DNA of 64,000 bases from Nonomuraea candida (GTDB lineage Bacteria; Actinomycetota; Actinomycetes; Streptosporangiales; Streptosporangiaceae). The position numbers and the translations under genes were made by a program. Shown one piece after another: positions 1 to 8,038 of the stretch. The stretch covers positions 72,899 to 136,898 of the forward strand of contig NZ_JOAG01000042.1 of NCBI RefSeq assembly GCF_000725485.1, in the 5' to 3' direction. Each line of letters begins with the position of its first letter. Position 1 is the stretch's first letter. A model generated the notes under the pieces. It made no database searches. It had not been told where the DNA came from and was given only the letters and a program-made list of their open reading frames with translations.

Positions 1-509
1 ACCCACTCGAACCAGAGCGCCAGGATCACCCCCATGATCGCCCCCGTCACGTTGCGGATCTCCGGATCGTCCGGGGCGCGCCCCTCGCGCCGCGCGAGCC
101 GCTCCTGGAGGGTCCGGGCCACGCCGGTCACGTTGGCGATGCTCGCCGCCCACAGCTCGGGCATCGTGAGCATGAGCAGCTCGCGCGCCACGCTGTCGGC
201 GCGCTCCTGCGGCGTCTGCCCCTCGATCACGGCCCGCATGGCCGTGCGCACCGCCCGCACCGGCCCGAACTCGGGCGGCACCGCGTCCAGCGCCTCGACG
301 AACGGCGGGAACTGGTCCACCAGCACCAGGTCCTCTTTGGTGGGGAAATAGCGGAAGACGGTGCTGGGCGCGACCTCGGCCGCCTCGGCGATCTGCTCGA
401 CCGTGGTGGCCGCGTAGCCCTGGTCGCGGAACAGCCGCAGCGCCTCCTTCTGGATCAACGCCCTCGTCTTGGCCTTCTTCCGCTCGCGCAGGCCCGGTCG
501 CTCGCTCAT
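1..509 (-). CDS. TetR-family transcriptional regulator (3' end outside window)
   Basis: N-terminal 169 residues of a TetR-type repressor read leftward off the window edge. The translated start MSERPGLRERKKAKTR is followed by a typical TetR HTH (ALIQKEALRLF, then YAATTVEQIAEAAEVAPSTV and FRYFPTKEDLV). The visible C-terminal part is helical, as expected for the ligand-binding domain. ATG at 509 was chosen because it gives the usual short basic lead into helix 1. A 12-bp palindrome lies 37-48 bp upstream. The gene sits beside the cyclase gene and could control the catabolic genes carrying the shared operator; that link is inference only. Confidence 0.9.
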   Translation of the reverse strand, partial: MSERPGLRERKKAKTRALIQKEALRLFRDQGYAATTVEQIAEAAEVAPSTVFRYFPTKEDLVLVDQFPPFVEALDAVPPEFGPVRAVRTAMRAVIEGQTPQERADSVARELLMLTMPELWAASIANVTGVARTLQERLARREGRAPDDPEIRNVTGAIMGVILALWFEW

Positions 510-545
510 GGCACCGCATTCTCGGGGGTACGGGGGCGCGCGTCC

Positions 546-557
546 ACTCCCGGGAGT
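546..557. promoter_or_regulatory. Palindrome upstream of TetR gene, candidate operator
   Basis: Perfect 12-bp palindrome ACTCCCGGGAGT between the TetR start (509) and the end of the cyclase gene (613). Its position fits an autoregulatory operator. A 12-bp GC palindrome is not rare in such DNA, so confidence is limited. Confidence 0.35.
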
Positions 558-612
558 TCACCGCATTTCGCTACCCTGCTCTCCTTTGCGACCGGGCACC
601 CCTCACCGCGCC

Positions 613-1533
613 TCAGAGGATCGCCAGCGGGGTGAGCGGGCTGCCGGTGCCGCCCTCGATGCGCAGCGGCGCCGCCACGAACACGAACTCCGTACGGCCC
701 CCGCGCTCCAGGGCGGCTCCCAGCTCCTCCAGCCAGAGCATCTCGATCAGGTGCACGCCGTGCCGGTGGAGCAGGACGAGGTGCAGGTCGTCCTCCGGCG
801 GCTCGTCGGCCAGCCCGCGCCCGTCGAGCCCGCCGATGGCGGCGTTGTCGCAGGCCACCGCGGCCACGTCGTGCGCCGCCAGCCACCGGCCCGCCTCCGC
901 CGACAGCCCCGGCTGGCCCGACCAGTACTCCTCGCGCGAGCGTTCCCACACCGCCGGCCAGCCGGTGCGGATCACCGCCACGTCGCCGGGGCGCGGCTCG
1001 GCGATCTCGGCCAGCAGCCCGGCCGGGACGCGGTGGCCGGCGGGCAGGTGGTCCAGGCCGAGCCGGCGGGGCACGTCGTACAGCACCCCTCGGGCCACCA
1101 CCCCGCCCACCTGCTCGATCCCGCAGCGGGTGGCGCCGTAGGAGCGGACCCGGGCGGCCGGGTGGCCGTTGTAGAGCTCGTCGCCCGACCACATGTGGCA
1201 CAGCGCGTCCATGTGGGTGGTGGTGCCGTGCGGGGTGACGATCAGGGCGTCGTCGGCCACCCGCAGGCCGTGGCCGATCGGGCGGGCGCCGGCCGCGTAG
1301 TCGCCGCCGTCCACGGACATGAAGTGCTGCGGCAGCGGGCGGCCCGGCAGGTGCGGCATCGTGCCGGGAGCGGGCGAGGAGGTGGCGCCCCTGATCGGCA
1401 TGGCCAGGCTCAGCACCTCGCCGGTGGCGGCGCTGCGCAGGGCGTCGAGGACCACGGCCGGGGTGAGGAGGTTGAGGGTGCCACGCTGATCGTCTGGGCC
1501 GAATCGTCCCCAGTTGTTAGGCTCGGTGGCCAA
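613..1533 (-). CDS. Cyclase-family (kynurenine-formamidase-like) metal hydrolase
   Basis: 306 aa, with the putative-cyclase fold (PF04199 type). HGTTTHMDALCHMW is the metal-binding HxxxHxD-like stretch of this family, and AVIRTGW and LVLLHRHGVHLIEML are typical later motifs. Members hydrolyse cyclic or acyl amide/ester substrates. The start is taken as TTG at 1533 because the protein then begins MATEPNNWGRFGPDDQRG, the usual family N-terminus, with AAAGGAAG about 10 nt upstream. The gene diverges from the serine hydrolase with only 30 bp between the starts, and a shared-operator copy overlaps this start codon. The substrate is unknown; a role in ring opening or side-chain hydrolysis in the neighbouring CoA pathway is inference. 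Confidence 0.85.
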   Translation of the reverse strand: MATEPNNWGRFGPDDQRGTLNLLTPAVVLDALRSAATGEVLSLAMPIRGATSSPAPGTMPHLPGRPLPQHFMSVDGGDYAAGARPIGHGLRVADDALIVTPHGTTTHMDALCHMWSGDELYNGHPAARVRSYGATRCGIEQVGGVVARGVLYDVPRRLGLDHLPAGHRVPAGLLAEIAEPRPGDVAVIRTGWPAVWERSREEYWSGQPGLSAEAGRWLAAHDVAAVACDNAAIGGLDGRGLADEPPEDDLHLVLLHRHGVHLIEMLWLEELGAALERGGRTEFVFVAAPLRIEGGTGSPLTPLAIL

Positions 1534-1544
1534 GTAAGCGCTTC
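1531..1544. promoter_or_regulatory. Shared operator copy 1: CAAGT-AAGC-GCTTC
   Basis: Inverted repeat of the form C(A/T)AG(C/T)-N4-GCTT(G/C), between the divergent cyclase and serine-hydrolase genes. It overlaps the TTG start of the former. Four more copies occur at 4174, 16625, 30235 and 30305. This is the most degenerate of the five, but its core AAGCGCTT is a perfect palindrome. Confidence 0.5.
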
Positions 1545-1563
1545 CTTTCGGTGTGGAGGTCTG

Positions 1564-2820
1564 ATGCACTGCGATCCCCGGTTCTCCCGCGTGCGCGAGG
1601 TGTTCGAGCGGCAGTTCGCCGACGGCTCCGAGCTGGGCGCGGCCTTCGCCGTCTACCTGGACGGCGAGCTGGTCGTGGACCTGTGGGACGGCGTCGCCGA
1701 CCGGCACACCGGGCGGCCCTGGGAGCGCGGCACGCCCGCCTTCGCCTACTCCTGCACCAAGGCGATCACCGCCGCCGTGCTGCTGCGGCTCGCGGAGCGG
1801 GGTCTGGTGGACGTGCGCGCGCCGGTGGCCGAGGTGTGGCCCGAGTTCGCGGCCGGCGGCAAGGGGGCGACCACGGTCGAGCACCTCCTCAGCCACCAGG
1901 CCGGGCTGCCGGTGGTGGAGGAGCCGGTGCCGGTGGCGGAGTTCGAGGACCAGCCGGCCATCGCCGCCCGGCTCGCCCGCCAGACGCCGCTGTGGGAGCC
2001 GGGCAGCGCGCACGGCTATCACGCGCTGTCGTACGGGTTCCTGGTGGGCGAGGTGGTCAGGCGGGTGACGGGCAAGTCGGTCGGCGAGCTGGTCGCGGCC
2101 GAGATCGCGGGGCCGCAGAAGCTGGAGTTGTGGGTGGGCGCGCCGGACGACGTGATCGACGGGGCGGCCCGGCTCACGGCGGGCGCGCGCCCGGGTGCCG
2201 ACCGGCCCCTGAAGGTGACGGAGACCGAGGAGCCGGCCCGCGACCGGCCGCGGGCAGTTCAAGACGGCGAGCGCGCGCAGGCAGTTCAAGGCGGCGAGCG
2301 GGCGCAGGCGGCACAGGACGGCGAGCGGGCGCAGGACCCGGTGACCGCGCTGACCAGGGCGGCGCTCGACCCGCAGAGCCTGATGAACCGCGCGCTCGGC
2401 AACCCGGGCATGAACCTGCTCAAAGGCGGCGCGAACCATCCGGTGATCCTGCGGGCCGGCTGGCCGGCGGCGGGCGTCGTCACCACCGCCAGGGGCCTGG
2501 CCGGGTTCTACCGTGCGCTGATCGGCGGCGACCTGCTGGCCCCCGCGACGCTGCGGGAGGCGCTGCGGCCCCGGGTGGCCGGTCCCGATCGGGTGCTGCT
2601 CATGGAGACCTCGTTCGGGCTGGGCTTCATGCGGCCGTCGATGACGTTCCTGGCGCCGTCGCGCACCGCGTTCGGCCACTCGGGGATGGGCGGCTCCCTC
2701 GGGATGGCCGACCCGGAGCGCGGCCTGGCCGTCGGGTACGTGATGAACCGGATGGCCGACGCGCTCTCCGGCAACCTGCGCGGGGTGCGGCTGCTGGGGG
2801 CCGTCTACGACTCGTTGTGA
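1564..2820 (+). CDS. Serine hydrolase of the beta-lactamase/EstB family
   Basis: 418 aa, class C beta-lactamase-like fold used by many esterases. The nucleophile motif S63-C-T-K66 is in YSCTKAITAAVLLRLAERG, the general-base Tyr is probably Y152 in HGYHALSYG, and the third motif is H372-S-G. No signal peptide, so probably a cytoplasmic esterase or amidase. ATG at 1564 follows GTGGAGGT. Residues 231-257 are three 9-residue repeats (about AVQDGERAQ each, 27 bp per unit), an insertion foreign to the family. The gene is divergent from the cyclase and shares its operator region. Its place in the CoA-dependent pathway is inferred from neighbours. Confidence 0.88.
   Translation: MHCDPRFSRVREVFERQFADGSELGAAFAVYLDGELVVDLWDGVADRHTGRPWERGTPAFAYSCTKAITAAVLLRLAERGLVDVRAPVAEVWPEFAAGGKGATTVEHLLSHQAGLPVVEEPVPVAEFEDQPAIAARLARQTPLWEPGSAHGYHALSYGFLVGEVVRRVTGKSVGELVAAEIAGPQKLELWVGAPDDVIDGAARLTAGARPGADRPLKVTETEEPARDRPRAVQDGERAQAVQGGERAQAAQDGERAQDPVTALTRAALDPQSLMNRALGNPGMNLLKGGANHPVILRAGWPAAGVVTTARGLAGFYRALIGGDLLAPATLREALRPRVAGPDRVLLMETSFGLGFMRPSMTFLAPSRTAFGHSGMGGSLGMADPERGLAVGYVMNRMADALSGNLRGVRLLGAVYDSL
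2254..2334 (+). repeat. 27-bp tandem repeat x3 inside the serine hydrolase gene
   Basis: Three contiguous 27-bp units (2254-2280, 2281-2307, 2308-2334) keep the reading frame and encode three near-identical 9-residue blocks. Confidence 0.9.
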
Positions 2821-2833
2821 GCGCATCGCCACG

Positions 2834-3571
2834 TCAGTGCATGGTCACGCCGCCGCTCACCGACAGGGTCTGCCCGGTGATGTACGCGGCGCGTTCCGTA
2901 CAGAGGTAGGCCACCAGCCCGGCCACGTCGGCGGGTGTGCCGAGGCGGCGCAGCGGGATGCCCCGCGTGATCTTGCCGACCAGGGCCGGGTCGGCGGCGG
3001 AGACCCGGCGCAGCATGGGGGTGTCGGTCGGGCCGGGGCAGACCACGTTGGAGGTGACGTGCGCCCCGGCGGCCTCCCTGGCGAGGGTCTTGGCCAGGCC
3101 GAACAGCCCGGCCTTGGTCGCCGCGTACGCCCCCTCGCCCCCGGACCCGGCCCTGGCCCCGTCGGAGGAGACGAACACCAGCCGCCCCCACCCCCTGGCC
3201 AGCATGCCCGGCAGCAGCAGCTTGGTCAGCAGCATCGGGCCGCGCAGGTTGACCTGCCACATGAGGTCCCAGCCCGCCGGGTCGCTTTCGGTGAACGGCT
3301 CCACGATCGCCACCCCGGCGTTGTGCACCAGCACGTCCACCTCGCCCGCCGCGTCCGCGAACCGCTCGACGGAGGCCGGCGCGGCCAGGTCCACGGGCAG
3401 GGCCCGCGCGCCGGGCAGGCCCGCCGCCACCTTCTCGGCGTTCGGCAGGTCCACGTCGGCGACCAGCACGCGGGCGCCGAGCGCGGCCAGGTCCGCGGCG
3501 ATGGCGGCGCCGATCGCGCCCGCTCCCCCGGTCACCACGGCCATCCGGCCGTCCAGGCGCAGCCCGTCCAT
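2834..3571 (-). CDS. SDR-family NAD(P)-dependent oxidoreductase
   Basis: 245 aa classical short-chain dehydrogenase. TGGAGAIG is the nucleotide-binding glycine motif, HNAG the structural motif, and S and YAATK the catalytic Ser, Tyr and Lys; the end ITGQTLSVSGGVTMH is typical. VADVDLP in the second strand suggests NAD use. ATG at 3571 overlaps the stop of the isochorismatase-like gene by one base (TGATG), so the two are translationally coupled. It probably oxidises a hydroxyl or hydroxyacyl intermediate of the local pathway; the substrate is not predictable. Confidence 0.92.
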   Translation of the reverse strand: MDGLRLDGRMAVVTGGAGAIGAAIAADLAALGARVLVADVDLPNAEKVAAGLPGARALPVDLAAPASVERFADAAGEVDVLVHNAGVAIVEPFTESDPAGWDLMWQVNLRGPMLLTKLLLPGMLARGWGRLVFVSSDGARAGSGGEGAYAATKAGLFGLAKTLAREAAGAHVTSNVVCPGPTDTPMLRRVSAADPALVGKITRGIPLRRLGTPADVAGLVAYLCTERAAYITGQTLSVSGGVTMH

Positions 3572-4161
3572 CAGCGCCACACCCCGGCCAGCTCGGTGGC
3601 GGTGGCGCGGCCGGCCAGCAGGCTGATCGTGTGCTTCAGCACGGCCCGCGCGTAGTCCTCGGGGATGCCCGCGACCGCGTCGGTGACCACGGTCACCCGG
3701 TAGCCCAGGTTGACCGCCTCCAGGGCCAGGCCGGGGATGCCGAGGTTGAGCGAGACGCCGAGCGCGACCACGGCCGTGACGCCCAGCGAGCGCAGCGTCA
3801 TGTCCAGGGAGGTGCCGGTGAACGGGGAGAAGCCGTGGTGGCGCCGGCTCTCCAGGTCGCCGTCCGCGCGCAGCTCGGGCAGCACCTCGGTGGCGGCCGT
3901 GCCCTCCAGCATGTGGCCGGGGTCCTTCAGCAGCGAGACGATGAACGGGCAGTTGCCGGCGTGGGAGCCGGCCCGGTCGGGCCGGAACGCGGCGGTGCAG
4001 TGGATCACCGGCAGCCCCGCCCGGCGGGCCGCGCCCAGCACCCGGGCGGCGTTGGCCACCACGTCGTGGCGGGCGCACGCCGCCACCAGCTCGGGGAACT
4101 TCGTCAGGTCGCCGACGACGCCCCGCTGCATCTCCATGACCAGCACCGCCACGCGCTCCAC
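3571..4161 (-). CDS. Isochorismatase-fold protein lacking the canonical Cys-Lys-Asp triad
   Basis: 196 aa isochorismatase/cysteine-hydrolase fold. The opening strand is VAVLVMEMQRGV where active members have an Asp-containing DMQ motif. The GFSPFTGTSLDMTLRSLGV block is conserved, but the Lys position before it is Arg/Ser-rich, and the segment that normally carries the nucleophilic Cys reads ALGVSLNLGIPGL with no Cys. It is either an unusual enzyme class or a non-hydrolytic relative. GTG at 4161 was chosen for the GTGGAGG upstream and the match of VERVAVLVMEMQ to the family start. A shared operator copy lies 13 bp upstream; coupled to the SDR gene. Confidence 0.8.
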   Translation of the reverse strand: MERVAVLVMEMQRGVVGDLTKFPELVAACARHDVVANAARVLGAARRAGLPVIHCTAAFRPDRAGSHAGNCPFIVSLLKDPGHMLEGTAATEVLPELRADGDLESRRHHGFSPFTGTSLDMTLRSLGVTAVVALGVSLNLGIPGLALEAVNLGYRVTVVTDAVAGIPEDYARAVLKHTISLLAGRATATELAGVWR

Positions 4162-4173
4162 CGGCGACCTCCA

Positions 4174-4187
4174 CAAGCGCTTGCTTG
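4174..4187. promoter_or_regulatory. Shared operator copy 2: CAAGC-GCTT-GCTTG
   Basis: Perfect 5-bp arms with a 4-bp spacer, between the isochorismatase-like gene (start 4161) and the divergent kinase gene (start about 4212). It is placed to control both the isochorismatase-SDR pair and the long rightward operon running to 10996. Confidence 0.65.
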
Positions 4188-4211
4188 GCGAGGAGCATAA
4201 CATCCCCGGCC

Positions 4212-5960
4212 GTGACAACCCGAACCCCAGGTGAGACCGTCGAAGTGGAAGACGCTTATGGGGGGTGGGACTTGGTCCCCGGTTACCGTGAGGCGCGCCA
4301 GCTCGGCGCCGGTCGCACCGGCCGCGTGCACCTGGCCACCTACGAGCCGACCGGCGCGTACGTGGCCGTCAAGTACCTCAACGCCACCCTGCGCAGGGAC
4401 GCCGAGTTCATGGAGCGCTTCCGGTCCGACGCCCCCCGGCTCGTCGAGCTCGACGACCCGAACGTGGTGCGCCTGTACGAGTACGTCGAGACCCCGGAGC
4501 GGGCGGCCGTGGTCATGGAGCTGGTGGACGGCGTGTCGCTGCGCACGCTGCTGGCCGAGCACGGCCGGCTGAGCCCGGAGGCGGCGCTGGCCGTGGTGAA
4601 GAGCACGCTGGCGGCGCTGGTCGTGGCCCACGAGCGGGGCGTGCCGCACCGGGACGTGCAGCCGGGCAACATCCTGGTCCAGGCCGACGGCGGCGCCAAG
4701 CTGGGCGACTTCGGCGTCGTGGTGCACGCCGAGGCGCCGGGGGTGCCCGCGGGCACCCCCGCGTACATGGCGCCGGAGTTGTGGACGCGGCACCGGGCGG
4801 GGCCGGCGGCCGACGTGTACGCGGCGGCGTGCGTGCTGTTCGAGTCGGTCCGGGGGCGGCCGCCGTACCGGGCGTACCGGGAGGGCGGGGAGCAGGACGT
4901 GCCCGCGCTGCGCGAGCGGCACCTGACCGAGCCGGTGCCGCTGGAGGAGGCGCCGGACACGCTGCGCGACCTGCTCAGGCGGGGGCTGGCCAAGGGCCCG
5001 GAGGCCAGGTACGCCACGGCCGCGGCGTTCGCCAGGGAGCTGGAGGAGGACGCGGTCGTCGGGTACGGCCGGGACTGGGAGCAGCGCGGGCGGCGGCAGC
5101 TCGCGGAGCTGGCCACGCTGCTGGCGCTGCGCTTCCCGCTGGCCGGGAGCGGCGGCGGAGCCCGCGCGGCGCGGCCACGCGTCCGGGTGCCCCGGCTGCC
5201 GCCGCAGCTCTGGATGGCGGGCGCGGCGGTGGTGGCGGCGCTGGTCGCGATCCTGCTGTCGGGCGGGCGGCTGCCGTCGGGGCCGGGGACCATCCTCATG
5301 CCGCCGCCCGGCGCGGAGCCCGGGCCCGCCGCCACCTCCACCCCTCCGGAGCCCGGGGAGCCCGGGGAGCCCGCCCGCACCACTCCCCGCACCACTCCCC
5401 CGCCGCCCCCGCCGCCGCCGTCCCGGTCTTCCCCGCCTCCGCCGTCCCCGCCTCCCGGCCCCACCCGGCAGGGCGGCGGGCTCGTGCCGGGGCCCGCCGT
5501 GCTGGCCGTCACCATCCTGCGGTGGAACGGCACGGCCGGGTCGATCGCCGTCTCGGTGGACGGCGCGGCGTCGGTGCGGCTGCGGGTGGCGTACACGCGG
5601 CGGAACGGGGAGCGCGGCGTGGCCAGGAGGGTGCGGGAGGAGAGCCGCACCCTGAGCGGCCGGACCTCCTACACCGTCGGCGTGCGGCACGAGCCCGGCC
5701 GGGTGGCGTGCGGCGGGCGGGCGTACGCCGGGATCGTGGTCATGACGGAGCCGGCGGCGGGGAACGGGCCGCAGGTGGGCGAGGCGGCGGTGCACGGACC
5801 CGCCTGCCCGGAACCACCCGCCCCCACCCCCCCCCCCGACCCCGCCTGCCCCTGGTGCGGCGGCCGCGACCTGACCTTCGCCCCGGTCTCCGGCGAGGGC
5901 GTGGTGCACACCTACACCTCCCCGAGCCCGCCTGCCCCTGGTGCGGCGGCCGCGACCTGA
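4212..5960 (+). CDS. Membrane Ser/Thr protein kinase, C-terminus fused to a Zn-ribbon fragment
   Basis: 582 aa from GTG 4212 (TTG 4185 is an upstream alternative). The kinase domain has the glycine loop LGAGRTG, Lys in VAVKYL (K54), H146-R-D148 with N153, D166-F-G, and YMAPELW. The usual Lys two residues after the catalytic Asp is Gln (HRDVQPGN). One membrane span at about 333-353, then a proline-rich linker and an extracellular domain. The last 40 or so residues are odd: ACPWCGGRDLTF is the zinc ribbon of the downstream OB-fold protein, read in the kinase frame because an 86-bp segment is tandemly duplicated. The native C-terminus therefore probably ended near residue 535, and the tail is a junction product or an assembly error. 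It is the first gene of the rightward run and is divergent from the isochorismatase-like gene. Confidence 0.85.
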   Translation: MTTRTPGETVEVEDAYGGWDLVPGYREARQLGAGRTGRVHLATYEPTGAYVAVKYLNATLRRDAEFMERFRSDAPRLVELDDPNVVRLYEYVETPERAAVVMELVDGVSLRTLLAEHGRLSPEAALAVVKSTLAALVVAHERGVPHRDVQPGNILVQADGGAKLGDFGVVVHAEAPGVPAGTPAYMAPELWTRHRAGPAADVYAAACVLFESVRGRPPYRAYREGGEQDVPALRERHLTEPVPLEEAPDTLRDLLRRGLAKGPEARYATAAAFARELEEDAVVGYGRDWEQRGRRQLAELATLLALRFPLAGSGGGARAARPRVRVPRLPPQLWMAGAAVVAALVAILLSGGRLPSGPGTILMPPPGAEPGPAATSTPPEPGEPGEPARTTPRTTPPPPPPPPSRSSPPPPSPPPGPTRQGGGLVPGPAVLAVTILRWNGTAGSIAVSVDGAASVRLRVAYTRRNGERGVARRVREESRTLSGRTSYTVGVRHEPGRVACGGRAYAGIVVMTEPAAGNGPQVGEAAVHGPACPEPPAPTPPPDPACPWCGGRDLTFAPVSGEGVVHTYTSPSPPAPGAAAAT

Positions 5961-6003
5961 CCTTCGACCCGGTCTCCGGCGAGGGCGTGGTGCACACCTA
6001 CAC
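5841..6003 (+). repeat. 86-bp tandem duplication at the kinase/OB-fold junction
   Basis: Positions 5841-5917 and 5927-6003 match over 77 bp with one mismatch (C at 5881, A at 5967). The offset is 86 bp, not a multiple of three, so the same peptide is read in two frames: copy 1 ends the kinase, copy 2 begins the intact part of the OB-fold protein. A long C-run lies just upstream (about 5826-5837). Confidence 0.92.
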
Positions 6004-6190
6004 GGTCGTGCACCGCTCGTTCGCCCCCGGCTACCGGGGCCGCGAGCCGTACGTCATGGCCTGGGTGGACCTGCCGGAAGGTGTGCGGGCCTTCGGGCAC
6101 GTGGTGGGGTGCCCGCCCGAGCGGGTGCGCATCGGCCTGCCCGTACGCGTGACGTTCCTCGACGACCTGCCCCATTGGAGGCCCGCGTGA
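5855..6190 (+). CDS. Zn-ribbon/OB-fold protein of DUF35 type, 5'-truncated
   Basis: In the second copy of the duplicated segment this frame reads CPWCGGRDLTFDPVSGEG, then the OB-fold strands VVHTYTVVHRSF, YVMAWVDLPEGVRAFGHVVG and RIGLPVRVTF. That is the DUF35 family, which partners SCP2-type thiolases and other acyl-CoA enzymes. Normal members have about 30 more N-terminal residues with a second Cys pair; here that part is missing and the frame runs back into duplicated kinase-side DNA. The start is unclear: GTG 5855 would cover the ribbon, GTG 5987 or 5990 only the OB fold. It may be a truncated gene. Its stop overlaps the VOC start (GTGA). Confidence 0.6.
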   Translation: MRRPRPDLRPGLRRGRGAHLHLPEPACPWCGGRDLTFDPVSGEGVVHTYTVVHRSFAPGYRGREPYVMAWVDLPEGVRAFGHVVGCPPERVRIGLPVRVTFLDDLPHWRPA

Positions 6191-6510
6191 AGCTCGGCAA
6201 CATCCTGATCCCCGTCACCGACCTGGACGAGGCCATCGCCTTCTACGGGCTGCCGGTGAAGTTCCGCGACGGCGACCGGTTCGCCGCGCTCGACGGGGGC
6301 GGGGTCACCGTGGCGCTGGCGGGGCCGGCCGAGCACGTGACCGCGGGGGCGGCGCCGTCGTACAAGGTGGACGACGTGGCGCGGGCCGTGCGGGAGATGG
6401 CGGCGCGCGGGGCCGAGGTGGTGCGGGCGCCCGAGGCGGGGCCGCACGAGACGCGAGCCGTGCTGCGCGACCCCTCGGGCAACGCCTTCGTGCTCTATTC
6501 GCCCCTCTGA
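6187..6510 (+). CDS. VOC/glyoxalase-fold protein
   Basis: 107 aa single vicinal-oxygen-chelate module: GNILIPVTDLDEAIAFYGLP at the start and RDPSGNAFVLYSPL at the end are the two conserved beta-alpha-beta ends. Such proteins act as isomerases, epimerases or dioxygenases when dimeric; the substrate is unknown. The GTG start overlaps the upstream stop by three bases (GTGA), so it is coupled to the OB-fold gene. It lies in the acyl-CoA operon, so a methylmalonyl-CoA-epimerase-like or binding role is possible but unproven. Confidence 0.8.
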   Translation: MKLGNILIPVTDLDEAIAFYGLPVKFRDGDRFAALDGGGVTVALAGPAEHVTAGAAPSYKVDDVARAVREMAARGAEVVRAPEAGPHETRAVLRDPSGNAFVLYSPL

Positions 6511-6529
6511 CCCGCCCGTGGAGGCACCC

Positions 6530-8038
6530 ATGGCACGATCACCCTACGGCAACTACGGTCACGCGATCCTGACCGCCGCGGCGCTGCGCACGCCCGACCG
6601 GGTGGCGCTGACCTACTGCGGCGAGCGGAGCTTCACCTACGACCAGCTCAACAGGAACGTCAACCGCCGCGCCCACGCCCTGCTCGCCGCCGGGGTGGCG
6701 CCGGGCACGCGGGTGGCGGCGCTGCTCAACGAGACGTTGCGGGTGGCCGAGGTGTACCTGGCGCAGGCCAAGATCGGGGCGGTCACGGCGGCGCTGAACC
6801 CGTACTGGCCGGAGGAGACGCTGCGCGCGGTGGTGGCGGCGGCGCAGTGCACGGCGTTCGTGTACGACGCCACCGTGGAGTCCGTGGTCGAGCGGATCAG
6901 ACCGGCCCTGCCGCAGGTGAGCGCGTGGATCCACGTACGCGACCTGGAGGGCGGCTCCGACGCCGAGCCCCCGCTGGGCGGGCACCACGACGACCCGCTG
7001 GCCCTCTACTTCACCTCGGGCACGACCGGGCTGCCCAAGGCCGTGGTGCACACGCACGCGTCGTCGCTGGCCACGGCGCAGATCTGGCTGGACGTGCCGC
7101 GCGCGCCGGACTCGGTGTTCGGGACGGGCGCGATCATCTGGGGCATCGGCTTCCCGGCCATCGTGGGGCCGGCGCTGTACGCGGGGATGCGGCTGGTGCT
7201 GGAGCAGGACTGGGGGCCGGCGAACTTCCTGCGCGTGGTGCCGCGCGAGCGGGTCACCCATCTGTCGCAGATCCCGTCGTTCTACTCGGCCCTGCTGTCC
7301 TCGCCGGAGCACGAGGGCGTGGACCTGTCGTCGATCAGGGTGATCATGCTGGGCGGGGAGCCGCTGACGGCGACCATGCTCGACCGGATCAAGGCCAGGC
7401 TGCCCCAGGCGGGCGTGTACGCGTACTACGGGCAGACCGAGGCGCCGTACACGTGCATGGGGCGGGTGGACGACGGCTCCATCCCGCTGGGCTCCTCGGG
7501 GCGCGCCCGCACGGGGAACGCGGTGCGCGTCACCGGGCCGAGCGGTGAGCCGGTGATCGACGAGGTCGGCGAGATCAACCTGGCCGGGCCGCACCGGATG
7601 GCCGGATATGACGGCCTGCCGGAGCGGACGGCCGAGGTGCTGCGCGGCGAGTGGTACGTGGGCGGCGACCTCGGGACGCTCTCCGCCGACGGCGTGCTGC
7701 GCGTGCTCGGGCGCAGGGAGGACGCGATACTCAAGGGCGGCGTCTGGACCCAGCCGGCCGTGATCGAGGAGGCCGCCGCGGCGCTCGACGGCGTGGCCGA
7801 GGCGGGCGCGGTCGGGGTTCCTGAAGGGGCCTCCGAGCAGCGGGTGCTGCTGGCCGTGGTGCCCCGGGCCGGGCACACGCTCGATCCCGCCAAGCTGGCG
7901 CTGGCGCTGGCCGACCGGCTGCCGGAGCACCGGCGCCCCGACGACATCGTGGTCACCGCCGAGCTGCCGCACTCGCAGGACGCCTCGGGCGGGCCCGGCA
8001 AGCTGCTGCGCCGGCGGATCCGCGAGCTGCTCGCGTGA
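6530..8038 (+). CDS. Acyl-CoA ligase (AMP-forming, ANL superfamily)
   Basis: 502 aa. P-loop LYFTSGTTGLPKAVVHTHAS, A5 motif YYGQTEAP, adenylate-binding GEWYVGGDLG, hinge region RREDAILKGG and C-terminal catalytic Lys in GGPGKLLRRRIREL are all present. It activates a carboxylic acid to acyl-AMP and then acyl-CoA; the acid is unknown. ATG at 6530 has GTGGAGG eight bases upstream. The stop overlaps the next start (GTGA), so it is co-translated with the ATP-grasp/CoA-ligase gene. This is one of two CoA-thioester-forming enzymes encoded side by side. Confidence 0.95.
   Translation: MARSPYGNYGHAILTAAALRTPDRVALTYCGERSFTYDQLNRNVNRRAHALLAAGVAPGTRVAALLNETLRVAEVYLAQAKIGAVTAALNPYWPEETLRAVVAAAQCTAFVYDATVESVVERIRPALPQVSAWIHVRDLEGGSDAEPPLGGHHDDPLALYFTSGTTGLPKAVVHTHASSLATAQIWLDVPRAPDSVFGTGAIIWGIGFPAIVGPALYAGMRLVLEQDWGPANFLRVVPRERVTHLSQIPSFYSALLSSPEHEGVDLSSIRVIMLGGEPLTATMLDRIKARLPQAGVYAYYGQTEAPYTCMGRVDDGSIPLGSSGRARTGNAVRVTGPSGEPVIDEVGEINLAGPHRMAGYDGLPERTAEVLRGEWYVGGDLGTLSADGVLRVLGRREDAILKGGVWTQPAVIEEAAAALDGVAEAGAVGVPEGASEQRVLLAVVPRAGHTLDPAKLALALADRLPEHRRPDDIVVTAELPHSQDASGGPGKLLRRRIRELLA

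Noticed and set aside
613..2832. Very long open frames antisense to or out of frame with clear genes, for example 613-2832 minus, 14530-17715 plus, 26182-30225 minus and 42768-47108 minus as single proteins.
   Set aside because: In high-GC DNA stop codons are rare in non-coding frames. These frames only become protein-like where they coincide with a recognised gene; the rest is low-complexity Arg/Pro/Gly/His sequence.
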